Assembly: GCA_964420605.1 (NCBI GenBank)
Contig: CAYQUC010000002.1
Coordinates: 1-64,000, forward strand
Direction of reading: 5' to 3'
DNA: 64,000 nt
From: CAYQUC01 sp964420605
GTDB taxonomy: Bacteria > Pseudomonadota > Gammaproteobacteria > UBA6429 > Thiohalophilaceae
Position numbers and translations under genes: made by a program. The number at the start of each line of letters is the position of its first letter. Within the stretch, counting starts at the first letter, position 1. The notes under the pieces are model-generated. The model was not told the origin of the DNA and searched no databases. It saw only the letters and a program-made list of their open reading frames with translations. Below, one piece after another: positions 45,111 to 55,763 of this stretch.

Positions 45111-48100
45111 ATGCGCTTACAATTAAAAAATCGATTACATAACAGCAGTATTAAACATTTAATACTTGTTGCAGTGGTATCAATGCCACTTACAACCGTG
45201 TCCGCGGCACCACCAGTCGTCGATGGAGCAACCGCAACCAATGTAATTGCAGCCGATAATGGTGTCCCCATTGTAAATATCGCAAAACCCAATGCTGATG
45301 GTGTGTCCCGTAATACCTACAGTGATTTTAATGTTGATGCCCAAGGAATCATTTTAAATAACGCAGATAATATTGGCGTATCGCAATTAGGCGGAGCGAT
45401 TATTGGTAATAGCAATTTTTCTGCAGGTGATGGCGCGAGTATTATTTTAAACGAAGTCAGTAGTAATCAAATATCAAATTTAAATGGTTATGTTGAAACC
45501 TTTGGTAAACGAGCCGAATTTATTTTGGCGAATCCTAACGGCATTACCTGTAATGGTTGCGGTTTTATTAACACCTCACGAGCAACTTTAATTACCGGTA
45601 GTGAACTTAATTCGACTGGTGTGGTAGGTGCATTTGGTTTAGGTAGTGGCAACATTACATTTACTGGTGCTGGACTAAATGGTGAAAATTTAAGTTTTTT
45701 AGATGTGATTAGTCGCGCCGTGAATATTCAAGCCGAGCTTCGTGCTAAAAAAACCATATCAATTAAAACCGGTAACAGTGGTTACGATTATGCTAGCAAA
45801 ACTGTATCGTCGAACTCAAGTGTCGGCTCGGGCATTGCTATTGATGCGAGTTTATTAGGTTCAATGTATGCCGGTCAGATTGAATTAATTACCACCGAAG
45901 CGGGTGTCGGTGTACGCAGTGACGGTACTTTAACGGCACAACAAAACGTAACACTAAACTCAAGTGGTAATGTTAACACTGCAGCAATTAGCGCCGGTGC
46001 ATCCATTAGTATCAATGCCGCCGGTAATGTAACGCAAACCGGTGATTATTTAGCGGGTGACTACATCAAGGTTGATGGAGCCAATTTAAATCTGAGCAAT
46101 ATCAAAGGTGGCACCGCAACGCTTACCGCAACAGCAGGGGATATCACATTACTCGGGGCGGTTTTTTCATCCGGAGCTATTAATTTAACAGCCACAAATA
46201 TTGTTAACAAAAATCAACTTGCTGCGCGTGGTGATTTAACTGTTAATGCCAGTGGTAATTTAACGAACGACAGTGGGCAATTATTATTTTCAGGAGCCAA
46301 TTTAAAGTTAAACATTGACGGCACGGTTAATAACAGTGGTGATTTATATGCCGTTGCAAACTTAACCGCGGGTAATCAAGTCGGTGATTACATGATGTCA
46401 TTTAATAATTACGGAGGGCGCATTGAGAGTGGCGCTAACCTAAGTATTAAAGCACTGCAAATTACCAACAGTCATGATTTTATCGATAATACCGCACCAA
46501 CGGATTCAACCCAGCGTAATCGAGTAACTATATTAGTTGATAAAGCGCCACAGTATGGTGTAACCCCGTGGGATGAACAAGTGAACCCCGACATAAAGCG
46601 CGGTTTGATTCAAGCGGGCGGTAACATTACTCTCGATGCCGGAACGACCGGTTCGATAACCAATAATATTTCCGATATTTATGCAGCCGGTAATTTAAAT
46701 TTAAACGCGAATACTATTACTAATACAGCCTATGCGTTGCGTACGTCAACGGTATCAGCACCGGTGTATAAGAAAAAATGCGGAACAGCCGGACGTTGGA
46801 ACTGTAAAAATCGATTAGTTAAAGCAGCAGCGATTGTTATTGCAACGAGCAACAACAACATTGGCTCAAGCATTCAAGCAGCCGGAAAACTCACCATGAC
46901 AACACCAAGTGGTGGGGTGATTAATAATAGTGTACCGATTGTTGGCAATATGCCTGGCGCTGGTTTTAATGGTGCAGTTGTTGATCCTATTGCCGGCATA
47001 AGTTTACCGGGTGAAGGTGGTTTTTTTAAAACCAATCCTGCACCTGATAAAAGTCATCCGTATTTAATTGTTACCGATCCAGCATTGTTGGATATCAGTA
47101 AATTGTACGGCAGTGATTATTTTCTAAATCGTAATGGGCTGGATAAAACCGGTGATCAAACACTTTTCTTAGGTGATGCGTTTTACGACCAACGTTTAGT
47201 TGCTAATCAAATACGGCTATTAACGGGGCAACGTTATTTACTTAATGCCAAAGATGATAATGAACAATATCAGCAACTAGCTGACGCAGCCTCAAAAGAA
47301 AGAGAGCGTCTTGGGTTAAAAATTGGTGTTGCACTTAATTTAGAGCAACAAGAACAACTACAAGAAAATATTCTATGGTATGTCGAAACCACCGTTGGCG
47401 ATAAAACCGTGTTAGTGCCGCGTGTTTATTTGAGCAAGGCCAATCGAAATAGAATAGCAAAAAATAAAGGTGCATTGATTCAAGGTCAAGAAGTGGTGCT
47501 CGATAGTGGCAATGTCTTGAATGAAGGCGCGATTATTTCTGGTGGAGCATTACAGATTAAAACCGAGGATCAATTTAAAAACAATGGCGGCACAATAGCA
47601 GCCGAAACCAGCTTGAGTATTGCCAGTGGTGGCGACTTAATTAGCACTTCGCGTTGGTGGTCGGCGATAGCTGGCTCCGATGTTAGTGAAGGCATTAATC
47701 GCAGTGCGCTGATTAAATCGGGTGGTAATCTGGATCTCAATGCACAGGGTGATATTGAATTAATTGCCGGTGATATTACTAGCAACGGCACAACAAAAAT
47801 AAATAGCGTCGGTGATCTAAGCCTAGCTGCGCTTAAATTAGAAAATCGTACTAAATGGCGTGATAGCAGTGGTAAATGGAATTATCGCAATAGCAAAATA
47901 GACTATGCAACAACAACATTAAAAAGTGCCGGTAACTTAGTCTTGTCGTCACTCGGTGACTTATTAATCGAAGGCAGCGACATCAACACCGAAGCCGATG
48001 CTAATCTCAGCAGTGGCGGTAGTGTGCAAATGCTAGCGGTTAAAAGCAGCGATAAAACCGTTGGTCGTTATACCAAAAAGAAACGCTGGTCCAAATCGAC

Positions 48101-51100
48101 TTCGACTTCATTAACAGAAAAACACCGTTATCGCAGTGCGACGTTAATCGCAAAAAAATCGCTGACTATTACCGCACAAGATAATGTCCTATTATTTGCG
48201 AGCCAACTTAAGTCTGGTGCTGACAGTAAATTGCATTCCGAGCTTGGCAGTATTGCGTTAATATCGGGAATTAATCGCGACTTTAAACAACAGCAATACA
48301 GTAAAAAAGGCTTTTCATATTCTAAAAAATCAAACAACGGTCAGTTAAGCGAAACACTCAGTTTGGCATCGCTCGATAGTGGTGGACACAGTAGTTTTAC
48401 AACTGGTGCTTCAAATCAAAATTCAGATGCTGACGGCATCAACGGTAATGTGATTATTTCAGGAGCCAAAATCAGCAGTGCTGGTAATATGGTTTTTGGT
48501 GGAACAACCTTAGTGAATAAGCAAGATGCCACGTTTACCTTAAATGCAACCGATGCCAGTCGAATACGCAATTTAGTGTTTAATAGCGTGGCGTTAAATA
48601 ATAATAGTTGGGCTTATAGTCAAAAGAAAGCACGTGGGTTAGGTATTGTCGGTAAAGTATTTACCGGTGGTGAAATCATTCGAGTAGATAAGGTTGCTCA
48701 AGGCGAACGAAAACAACAGGGTAGTGTTGCAAATGCGGGAGGTCATGTTGTTGCAAATACTCGGGAAAATATTCGAATTATTGGCAGTACAATAACAGCA
48801 TCCGGAACAGGAAAATTTGATGCGCTGGGTGATATTGATATTATTGCAGCACTCAATCGTGAGTCAAAATACCAACAACATATTTTGGCAAAAGCCAATG
48901 GTATCTCGTTTGATTGGGATGGCAGTCGTGCATCGGTCGGTATTGATGCGGACTATAAAAAAACAGTGTCAAATCAAACGCTTTATTCCAATCAGGGTAG
49001 CGTACTCAATTTTGGTGGTAATCTGAATTTAAAATCTGATAATGATATTGTCATTGCGGGTTCGTTACTGCAAACATCCAGTTCATTAAGTATTGATGCC
49101 AAGCGCGCATTGTCGGTTATGAGTGTCGATGACATCCTAGATCGTGCAGAAAAAATTACCACGGCCCAAGCACGTTTTTCAGTTGGTGTGGGCAATGCCT
49201 ATCTTGATGTTGCACAATCAATTGGTCGATTAAAAGCGGCTAAGAATAAAGTCAAGCAAGCCAAACAAGCGTATTCCACCTATAAAGCTGAACTTAAACA
49301 AATGCAGGCTGATCTGAAAAAAGGTTTGGTAACAAAAGATGATATTCGTTTACGTAAAGAAGACAAACAATTTTATGTTGCCAATATAGCACTATCGGCT
49401 GCTAATTTAGTGAATGTAGCAATACAAGTAACCAAGGCCGGCACCAGTGCCATTGCTGCAACTGCATCATACGGCTTTTATGCCGATGTGAAATTAGAAT
49501 TAAATGGCAGTAAGACCAAAAAATCGCGGTATCAAAGCAATAGCATTGCATCGAATTTAATCGCTAAAAAAGACATGAACTTAATAGCCGGTGATTCGAT
49601 CCATGTTCGGGGTTCAAACCTGCAGGTTGAACAAAACCTATCGATGATTGCCGGTGACGATATTGTCATAGAAGCGGCACGAAATAAATTAATTACAAAT
49701 ACCAAACGAAATTCATTTAATGTTGCCGTGAGTGTCAGTACCGCAGGAAGTAGTGATGGTATTAAAGGATTTTCGAACATTTTAAATCTGGGTAAATCCG
49801 GTAGTGTTGGATTAAATAATAGCTTTGATAAATCCAATTCGGTTCAATGGCGAAATAGCACCATTGTTGTTGGGAAAAAACTGACATTAAAATCAGAGCA
49901 AGATGTGGCCTTGGTTGGTGCGAATGTTAAGGCACACGACATTGCTATGTCAGTAAAAGGTGATCTTACGCTACAAAGTCGCCAAAACACACTGTCGGCA
50001 CGTGGTGACAGTTTTGGCTTAACTGTGGGTACCGGTAGTAGTGGTTTAAATGCCGGTCGTCGTCAGCAAAGCCGACGTTGGGTAGATTCCATGACCAGTT
50101 TGGTTGCCAGCAATGCCATTGATATTCAAACTGGCGGCAAAACTGAAATTATCGGCGCGTTACTCGCACAAATAAATACCGATGGCTCTGATGGTGGTAA
50201 TCTCAAAATTAAGACTCAAGAATTAATCACCAAAGATTTAATAGATTATGATAACGCCAGTAATTGGAATGCGGGTTTTAGCACGTCATTATTGGGTGTT
50301 AATAAATTTAAATCGAACGGTAAGGCAAAAAAATCAACGGTTATAAAATCGGGACCATTTAAAGGTCGCAGTTCCATAAAACTCAGTAACAATGGTTACG
50401 TGCGCGGTCAAAAAACACTAGCAACTTTGGGTAGTGGCAGTGTATCAACATGGAATAATAAAGCCATTGAATTGGCGAGTATCAACCGTGACATTAACGC
50501 AACGCAGTTGCTTACCGCAAACCGAAAAACTGGCGGCTTAAATGTTGACGTTGCCATTGATCATAGAATGTTAACCATAAAAGGTTGGAAAGACATTGCA
50601 AAAGATACACGCTCAACCATTAAACACGCACGCGATGTCATCAGCTCCATTGCGTTAATCGCAAAAAGTGAAAAATTTGGTCTGATCAATCTAGGGCAGG
50701 TTATTCGCCGTAAATCCATTAATACTCAACTTCTGGATATTTTAAAACGCAATAATAATAAAATACTCAAGGGTATCAAATCAGACAATGCTCAACAATC
50801 ATTGCTTGCTTCAAAAGCCTTAGCTCAATTAGCACAAGCTGAGTTGGGTTTGTCGCTGAGTGATATTTTATTTTATGATTCGACCAAAACACGCAGTAAA
50901 TCATTAAATAGAATGACTGTGTTAGGTGCATTAGTGACCGGTGATTCGACAGAAAAAAATAATATTTTTATCAATGCCGGCGGCGTGTTAACTAAAAAAT
51001 CCATTATAGAAACCTTGTTGCACGAAGTGTATGAACAAGAACACAAGGCAGGTAAATCGTATTTATTCTTTAAAACAAAAAATTCCAAAAAAGAAGCGCT

Positions 51101-53720
51101 TGCAGATTTGTTTGGCGAAGATTTTACATCACGTTTTAATAAGAAAAAGGATAATGTATTTAATACCAGTAGTGAGCAATGGAAAGCTGACGTTCGTGGA
51201 AGCAAGCTTGTTGCAATGGGAACTCTACGATCGAATAAAGTTAAAAATGCTGATGTTGAATATAGAATGCTTCATGTTAAAGAAATTGAGTTAATAAATG
51301 AAAGAGCTATTGAGTTTGCAAAATACATAAATACACTACCTAACTACAGAAATGAAACAGGTCGGCATGATGGCAGACCAAGCCTACAAAGAAAAATTCC
51401 TAGAGCACCTACAGAAAAAGAAATTATCGAGGCAAAAAGAAGGTTGTTAAAAGCAGCGCTTAGAGTTGTTAGTGGTGACTTTCAATATAAGTATAAGCAA
51501 TTTCATGTAGATTTAGCTGCTAATAAGTTTCTTAATAAGTTAAGGAGAGAAAAAATTGCACATGGTAATTTGACTGTTAATGGCCTTCCTTTTAAATATT
51601 CGAAATTTAGTGAGCAACTTAATAATAAAGCAACAAAGGGTGTAGTTTGGTTCTATTCAACACCGTGGCAGCGATTTAATAAGTCTAATAAGAATACTTT
51701 TGAAGAAACATATTATGAAAGTGATGTTGCTGGTGATTTTAGTATTACTAAAGTTTTAAATGGCGGTCAATTAAATCTAGGATTACCAAAGTATAAATTA
51801 AAGCCAGTAGTCAAGGAAGCTTATGACTTAATCAATTATGGTAAGAATCATGGAGTTTACAGAGTTGATTTAACACAGGAAAATCGAGCCCGAAAAAAAC
51901 GTTTAATGCATAGTAATGCAGCTAAAACCAGTATTTTGTTAATGGGAGGAGTTATTGGAGCCCGTTATGCTGCACCTTATTTAGCACGAACGGTGGCAGC
52001 TTCTCGAATTGCAGTACCAGTCGCGGCGCTTGAGACATCTGTTGGTAATTTTATTTCAAATCCATATTTTTATTGTTCAGTAAACCCTGGTGCCTGCTTA
52101 GGTGGATTAGAGCTAATACTTGATTTATCGGGTGTTGGTTCTTCAATGGGGACTCCATCAACATCACCTATGCAATTAAGGACGAAATTTAAAGAACTAA
52201 AAGCAGCGTCTAAATCATCTCCTTTTGTTATGCCTACATTTAATGGAGCTTCAGGAGTAACATTGCACCCTAATACTCGAGTCGGCTCTGGAAATGCTAC
52301 ATTTAAGTTTGGTACTGATTCTTTTGGATTAGGCAGTAAAATAAAAGTAAAAGAAGGTGTTGTCCCAAAGAGTGATTTTAATCTTGGTTATGAACCCTTT
52401 AATTTAAATTCGAATAAAACGTTTCTATCTGGAAGTGGTACCAGAAATAAAGTTTCACCAAATCGGTATAATCCCTGCGGTCTGAGCGATAATTGCGGTT
52501 ATGTTGCATTATCTAAAGCCTTGGAATATCAATTTCCTCAATTAACATTTCGCAATGCAGATGATCTATATATCGCAACTAGGAACGAGTTAAAATTAAC
52601 GAAAGACGATCAACTGTCATATCAATTAGTTTTCCCTCAAGATTTATCGAAAGCAACACCAAGAGCTGGCTATGAGCCTTTATTTACTAATGGCCGCGAT
52701 ATCAGTCAGTACACGATTGCTAACGTTGCGACAAAATCAGGACTCGATTTTAAATTTTCATCAGATGTTATTACCGATTGGAATAAAATCTATGGTCAGG
52801 GAAAATCAATTAATCAAGCCGCAAAAAACCGTTTTCAAATATTGGAAAAAGATTTTGAGTTGTTTCCAACATCAACCACACCTACGTTTAATAAAGCATT
52901 AGCAGGCATTGAGCTTCAGAGTCAAAATCTGTCAGGTTCCTATGTTATTGGTTCTTCTCGTGGTGGACATTTTATGAATCTTGAGATTAAGAATGGCGAC
53001 TTTAAGGCCTTTGATTTTCAGGTTTATCCTCCACGAGTATATAACTCACCTGAAGCCTTAAAAAAAGCAATGGGTGGATATGATACTGATTTTTTCATGA
53101 AAATTCGTAACCCAGATGTGCCAAACATTAAAAGTAATTCATCAACAGCGCTGCCTACATCAAGTTATGATAATTTTATTACTGGTGGTAGCAGTAACAA
53201 CGTTAGTAGTAATGCTGCAAAGTCAAATACATGGAATGAATTTCAGAAACAGCATAAAGGTCAATTTAAGAATGCCTCTGAAGCATCCGTAGCTTATAAA
53301 GATTTGAAATATAGTGAGTCCCCATGGCCTATTGGCTATGATTACAAAGCGAATGTTCGAACAATACAGGTAGGTGAAACGTTTAATGTTATTGTTAATA
53401 AAAATAAGGCGAAGTCACCCGGAAGGTTTTCTACACATGATGACATTCCGAATATAAATTATGGTCGACAAAAACTGGCAATTAAAGAAGAGTGGAAGCC
53501 TACTTTAGATGAAGTTGCGACTTATCGAGCACTTAGATCATTTGATGTTTATTACGGTCCAGTTGGCCCGCAAATTGATGGAAAAAACTATCTTCCCGGT
53601 GGTGGTAGTCAATTTACGTATAAAGATCCAAAAGTATATGATAATTTAATAAAGGGTGGATACAAAAAAGGGGTAAAATTCCCTTATATAGAAGTCATTA
53701 ACGTTAAAAAATTAAAATAA
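45111..53720 (+). CDS. TpsA filamentous haemagglutinin-like exoprotein with toxin-like C-terminus
   Basis: 2869 residues. The N-terminus has a signal peptide, then the two-partner-secretion domain (NPNGITCNGCGFINT about residue 141). A long repetitive beta-helix (residues about 300-1900, many GGNLNLKSDND-like strands) follows. About residue 1971 is LLHEVYEQEHKAG, resembling the HE-containing pretoxin segment of such proteins. The C-terminal third becomes more AT-rich and non-repetitive. It holds a papain-like set (Cys2456/2462, His2620 in GGHFMNLEI, Asp2635 in KAFDF) and a last domain with YGPVGPQIDG and LPGGGSQ that recalls TNT-type NAD-glycohydrolase toxins. The toxin calls are by resemblance only. 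The next gene is a candidate immunity protein. Confidence 0.9.
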   Translation: MRLQLKNRLHNSSIKHLILVAVVSMPLTTVSAAPPVVDGATATNVIAADNGVPIVNIAKPNADGVSRNTYSDFNVDAQGIILNNADNIGVSQLGGAIIGNSNFSAGDGASIILNEVSSNQISNLNGYVETFGKRAEFILANPNGITCNGCGFINTSRATLITGSELNSTGVVGAFGLGSGNITFTGAGLNGENLSFLDVISRAVNIQAELRAKKTISIKTGNSGYDYASKTVSSNSSVGSGIAIDASLLGSMYAGQIELITTEAGVGVRSDGTLTAQQNVTLNSSGNVNTAAISAGASISINAAGNVTQTGDYLAGDYIKVDGANLNLSNIKGGTATLTATAGDITLLGAVFSSGAINLTATNIVNKNQLAARGDLTVNASGNLTNDSGQLLFSGANLKLNIDGTVNNSGDLYAVANLTAGNQVGDYMMSFNNYGGRIESGANLSIKALQITNSHDFIDNTAPTDSTQRNRVTILVDKAPQYGVTPWDEQVNPDIKRGLIQAGGNITLDAGTTGSITNNISDIYAAGNLNLNANTITNTAYALRTSTVSAPVYKKKCGTAGRWNCKNRLVKAAAIVIATSNNNIGSSIQAAGKLTMTTPSGGVINNSVPIVGNMPGAGFNGAVVDPIAGISLPGEGGFFKTNPAPDKSHPYLIVTDPALLDISKLYGSDYFLNRNGLDKTGDQTLFLGDAFYDQRLVANQIRLLTGQRYLLNAKDDNEQYQQLADAASKERERLGLKIGVALNLEQQEQLQENILWYVETTVGDKTVLVPRVYLSKANRNRIAKNKGALIQGQEVVLDSGNVLNEGAIISGGALQIKTEDQFKNNGGTIAAETSLSIASGGDLISTSRWWSAIAGSDVSEGINRSALIKSGGNLDLNAQGDIELIAGDITSNGTTKINSVGDLSLAALKLENRTKWRDSSGKWNYRNSKIDYATTTLKSAGNLVLSSLGDLLIEGSDINTEADANLSSGGSVQMLAVKSSDKTVGRYTKKKRWSKSTSTSLTEKHRYRSATLIAKKSLTITAQDNVLLFASQLKSGADSKLHSELGSIALISGINRDFKQQQYSKKGFSYSKKSNNGQLSETLSLASLDSGGHSSFTTGASNQNSDADGINGNVIISGAKISSAGNMVFGGTTLVNKQDATFTLNATDASRIRNLVFNSVALNNNSWAYSQKKARGLGIVGKVFTGGEIIRVDKVAQGERKQQGSVANAGGHVVANTRENIRIIGSTITASGTGKFDALGDIDIIAALNRESKYQQHILAKANGISFDWDGSRASVGIDADYKKTVSNQTLYSNQGSVLNFGGNLNLKSDNDIVIAGSLLQTSSSLSIDAKRALSVMSVDDILDRAEKITTAQARFSVGVGNAYLDVAQSIGRLKAAKNKVKQAKQAYSTYKAELKQMQADLKKGLVTKDDIRLRKEDKQFYVANIALSAANLVNVAIQVTKAGTSAIAATASYGFYADVKLELNGSKTKKSRYQSNSIASNLIAKKDMNLIAGDSIHVRGSNLQVEQNLSMIAGDDIVIEAARNKLITNTKRNSFNVAVSVSTAGSSDGIKGFSNILNLGKSGSVGLNNSFDKSNSVQWRNSTIVVGKKLTLKSEQDVALVGANVKAHDIAMSVKGDLTLQSRQNTLSARGDSFGLTVGTGSSGLNAGRRQQSRRWVDSMTSLVASNAIDIQTGGKTEIIGALLAQINTDGSDGGNLKIKTQELITKDLIDYDNASNWNAGFSTSLLGVNKFKSNGKAKKSTVIKSGPFKGRSSIKLSNNGYVRGQKTLATLGSGSVSTWNNKAIELASINRDINATQLLTANRKTGGLNVDVAIDHRMLTIKGWKDIAKDTRSTIKHARDVISSIALIAKSEKFGLINLGQVIRRKSINTQLLDILKRNNNKILKGIKSDNAQQSLLASKALAQLAQAELGLSLSDILFYDSTKTRSKSLNRMTVLGALVTGDSTEKNNIFINAGGVLTKKSIIETLLHEVYEQEHKAGKSYLFFKTKNSKKEALADLFGEDFTSRFNKKKDNVFNTSSEQWKADVRGSKLVAMGTLRSNKVKNADVEYRMLHVKEIELINERAIEFAKYINTLPNYRNETGRHDGRPSLQRKIPRAPTEKEIIEAKRRLLKAALRVVSGDFQYKYKQFHVDLAANKFLNKLRREKIAHGNLTVNGLPFKYSKFSEQLNNKATKGVVWFYSTPWQRFNKSNKNTFEETYYESDVAGDFSITKVLNGGQLNLGLPKYKLKPVVKEAYDLINYGKNHGVYRVDLTQENRARKKRLMHSNAAKTSILLMGGVIGARYAAPYLARTVAASRIAVPVAALETSVGNFISNPYFYCSVNPGACLGGLELILDLSGVGSSMGTPSTSPMQLRTKFKELKAASKSSPFVMPTFNGASGVTLHPNTRVGSGNATFKFGTDSFGLGSKIKVKEGVVPKSDFNLGYEPFNLNSNKTFLSGSGTRNKVSPNRYNPCGLSDNCGYVALSKALEYQFPQLTFRNADDLYIATRNELKLTKDDQLSYQLVFPQDLSKATPRAGYEPLFTNGRDISQYTIANVATKSGLDFKFSSDVITDWNKIYGQGKSINQAAKNRFQILEKDFELFPTSTTPTFNKALAGIELQSQNLSGSYVIGSSRGGHFMNLEIKNGDFKAFDFQVYPPRVYNSPEALKKAMGGYDTDFFMKIRNPDVPNIKSNSSTALPTSSYDNFITGGSSNNVSSNAAKSNTWNEFQKQHKGQFKNASEASVAYKDLKYSESPWPIGYDYKANVRTIQVGETFNVIVNKNKAKSPGRFSTHDDIPNINYGRQKLAIKEEWKPTLDEVATYRALRSFDVYYGPVGPQIDGKNYLPGGGSQFTYKDPKVYDNLIKGGYKKGVKFPYIEVINVKKLK

Positions 53721-53732
53721 CAGTAAACTTAT

Positions 53733-54122
53733 ATGAATATAGAGTACGAAGATTACACAGATTACGAGGCTAAGACGGTGTATTGGTATTTTAACAACAG
53801 TAAAATTGCACTTAAATTTTCTGTTGTTATTAGTGCCGTTTATTCAGAAAAATTAACCAATGTTGTGGTTGAGGTTTATCAACAAAATGAACTGCAATTT
53901 TATAACTTAGATGGCTCACTTAATTTTTCTAGAAAAATTCCACAATTAGCGAAGCACCAATTTCGAGGGATTAACCCAAATCTAAAATCCAGCTCGGGTG
54001 TGTCTTTTCTTTATCTGCCACAACAAGCTGCAGATAATAATGAATGTGTTGATATGCTTCAATATGAAATGACTCTTGATAAGGATAATTTATTAGGAAA
54101 AAAATTAGGAATTTATCGCTAG
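53733..54122 (+). CDS. Candidate immunity protein for the TpsA C-terminus
   Basis: 129 residues, no signal peptide, acidic (NIEYEDYTDYEAKTVYW) and with no recognised family. It starts 12 bp after the tpsA stop on the same strand, the usual place of the immunity gene in contact-dependent inhibition loci. Its codon style and AT-richness resemble the end of tpsA rather than the rest of the window. Immunity function is an inference from position and size. Confidence 0.6.
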   Translation: MNIEYEDYTDYEAKTVYWYFNNSKIALKFSVVISAVYSEKLTNVVVEVYQQNELQFYNLDGSLNFSRKIPQLAKHQFRGINPNLKSSSGVSFLYLPQQAADNNECVDMLQYEMTLDKDNLLGKKLGIYR

Positions 54123-54214
54123 TTTCACAGGTGAGCCTCAAGTAACGGCTGATGAAAAAATAATTGACTACTATTATACATCTCGTTCGATGTAACAGCA
54201 GCTATTACTATTAA

Positions 54215-54239
54215 TACAAATCTTACACATTTCAATTTG
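54215..54239 (+). promoter_or_regulatory. Shared regulatory motif, copy D
   Basis: TACAAATCTTAC, 9 nt, TTTG; same strand as the glycine-rich protein gene, 192 bp before its start. Confidence 0.45.
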
Positions 54240-54418
54240 CACCCATCACTATAGCTGTATAAATTACAGTAATAGATTAAATTGTTTTGCTTGTATTTTA
54301 ATCAAATTTAATTATTCAGATTGACTGATATTTTAATGTTTGCTTATCACAAGAGTGATAATCTCTGGCATCAGTTTTGCAGAATAGCGACGGAAAATAA
54401 TTAAAGAGGAATTATAAA

Positions 54419-55468
54419 ATGAAAAAAATATTAATTATATCAGTGGTAGCACTGTTGACCGCAACACCATTAGTGAATGCCACTAGTGTTGATAAAACCA
54501 AAATTACCCAATTTTCGGCCAATACCCAAGCCGTGGCGAGTGAAGTGAATGGCAATTTTAATGCTCAGACTAGCGCGATCAATGATAATTTTAATAAAAT
54601 TACGGCGCACGTTAACGATGGTGTAGCGCACGGTGGTGGCGGGTTGGGAGCTGCCATTGGTGGTGATGGCAGTTCGGTTAAAGATTTAATTGTGAATGCC
54701 AGTATTAATTGGGGTGCTAAAACCACAGCCGGTGTCTCAAATAGTCCGGATAATTTTAATTGGTTAAACTGCAATATCGGAGGTACAGCCAATGCTGCTA
54801 CGCCAGTGGTTTTAACGGTTCCATCGGGCACAACGATTCGTTGTCAATCGGGTTTTACATTACAAGCCGGTGCAAAAATTGTGGTGAGTGCGGGTTATGG
54901 TTCAGGCTTCACTTTAAAGCGTGGTATACCACTGGCGGCGGTTAAGTCATCATTGCATTCGTTTCCACTCGGTGGTGCGGGTGATGATAGTGGTGGTTAT
55001 ATTCGAATACAAAGTAACGGCACCATCACGATCAATGGCTCTATTGTCGCTAATGGCAATAATGGTGTGATGCAGGGTAACCCTGCTGGAGGTGGTGGTG
55101 TCATTATCATTGAATCCAGCACTAATATTTCATTGGATGCGGTTGCGACAATTGCGGCCAATGGCGGTGTTGGTGCCGGTAGTAAAAATGTTGGTTATCA
55201 AACTGATCTTAGCCCAAGTGGCGGCGGCGGCGGCGGTATAGTGGCGCTTGTTGCACCAGTAGTACAAACATCAAGCGCTACAATCACAGCTAAAGGCGGC
55301 GGTACTACTGGCAGGGGTGATAATCAATCTTCAGTTATTGGTAATCGGGGTAAATCCAGCGGTGGTACTGGTGGTGTTCCTTATGGTTATTTATCAACAA
55401 ATGCAACACCCGGCACAGATGGGCATGTTATTACAATGATTGGCAACCCAGCAACGATGGTACCTTGA
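54419..55468 (+). CDS. Glycine-rich exported protein, copy 1
   Basis: 349 residues with a signal peptide (KKILIISVVALLTATPLVNA). An early FSANTQAVASEVNGNFNAQ segment is like those found before trimeric or beta-rich surface domains. The rest is rich in Gly, Asn and Ser with parallel-beta-like strands (GGYIRIQSNGTITINGSIVANG; GGGGGGIVALVAPVVQ). One cysteine pair is at NWLNCNIGG and SGTTIRCQSGFTL. It is paralogous to the gene at 57146. It ends 1 bp before a mini-lipoprotein gene, so the two are coupled. Function unknown; surface or matrix protein is plausible. Confidence 0.78.
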   Translation: MKKILIISVVALLTATPLVNATSVDKTKITQFSANTQAVASEVNGNFNAQTSAINDNFNKITAHVNDGVAHGGGGLGAAIGGDGSSVKDLIVNASINWGAKTTAGVSNSPDNFNWLNCNIGGTANAATPVVLTVPSGTTIRCQSGFTLQAGAKIVVSAGYGSGFTLKRGIPLAAVKSSLHSFPLGGAGDDSGGYIRIQSNGTITINGSIVANGNNGVMQGNPAGGGGVIIIESSTNISLDAVATIAANGGVGAGSKNVGYQTDLSPSGGGGGGIVALVAPVVQTSSATITAKGGGTTGRGDNQSSVIGNRGKSSGGTGGVPYGYLSTNATPGTDGHVITMIGNPATMVP

Positions 55469-55469
55469 T

Positions 55470-55640
55470 ATGAATAATTATAAATTATATTTAAAACAAT
55501 TTAGCCTGCTGATAGTTATAAGCACGTTATTAGTGTCCTGTGGTGGCGCAAAAGGTGGTTCTAACACCGTTAAGCCAGAGGCAAACCCCAATGGTAAATT
55601 GTGGAAAGACTTTGTTTGGGACACGCATCGCTGGGGCTAG
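55470..55640 (+). CDS. Mini-lipoprotein with Trp-rich C-terminus, copy 1
   Basis: 56 residues from the ATG at 55470, one base after the preceding stop. The lipoprotein signal ends TLLVSC (Cys24), then GGAKGGS. The remaining 25 residues end LWKDFVWDTHRWG. The same plan, with acylation Cys at position 24 and a tail W-x4-W-D-x3-W, recurs in the 63-residue protein at 58229. The pairing with a glycine-rich exported protein suggests a tether or processing partner. Confidence 0.75.
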   Translation: MNNYKLYLKQFSLLIVISTLLVSCGGAKGGSNTVKPEANPNGKLWKDFVWDTHRWG

Positions 55641-55670
55641 CTTTCAGTAGAGTTTAATTTTTTATCGTCA

Positions 55671-55703
55671 GGGTCAAGCCATTTGGTGCTTGACCCGCAA
55701 TAT
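55671..55703 (+). terminator. Hairpin after mini-lipoprotein gene
   Basis: 9-bp arms GGGTCAAGC/GCTTGACCC with an 8-nt loop, followed by GCAATATTTTTA. It lies 30 bp after the stop. The T-run is imperfect. Confidence 0.6.
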
Positions 55704-55763
55704 TTTTACACCCTCCTTATCAGTACTTTCTAAACTATAGACTGGCGAGTCTTTGCCTACTGA

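Noticed and set aside
51021..51044. HEVYEQEH as a zinc metalloprotease site in TpsA
   Set aside because: The spacing is not the HExxH motif; it is better seen as part of a pretoxin-like segment.
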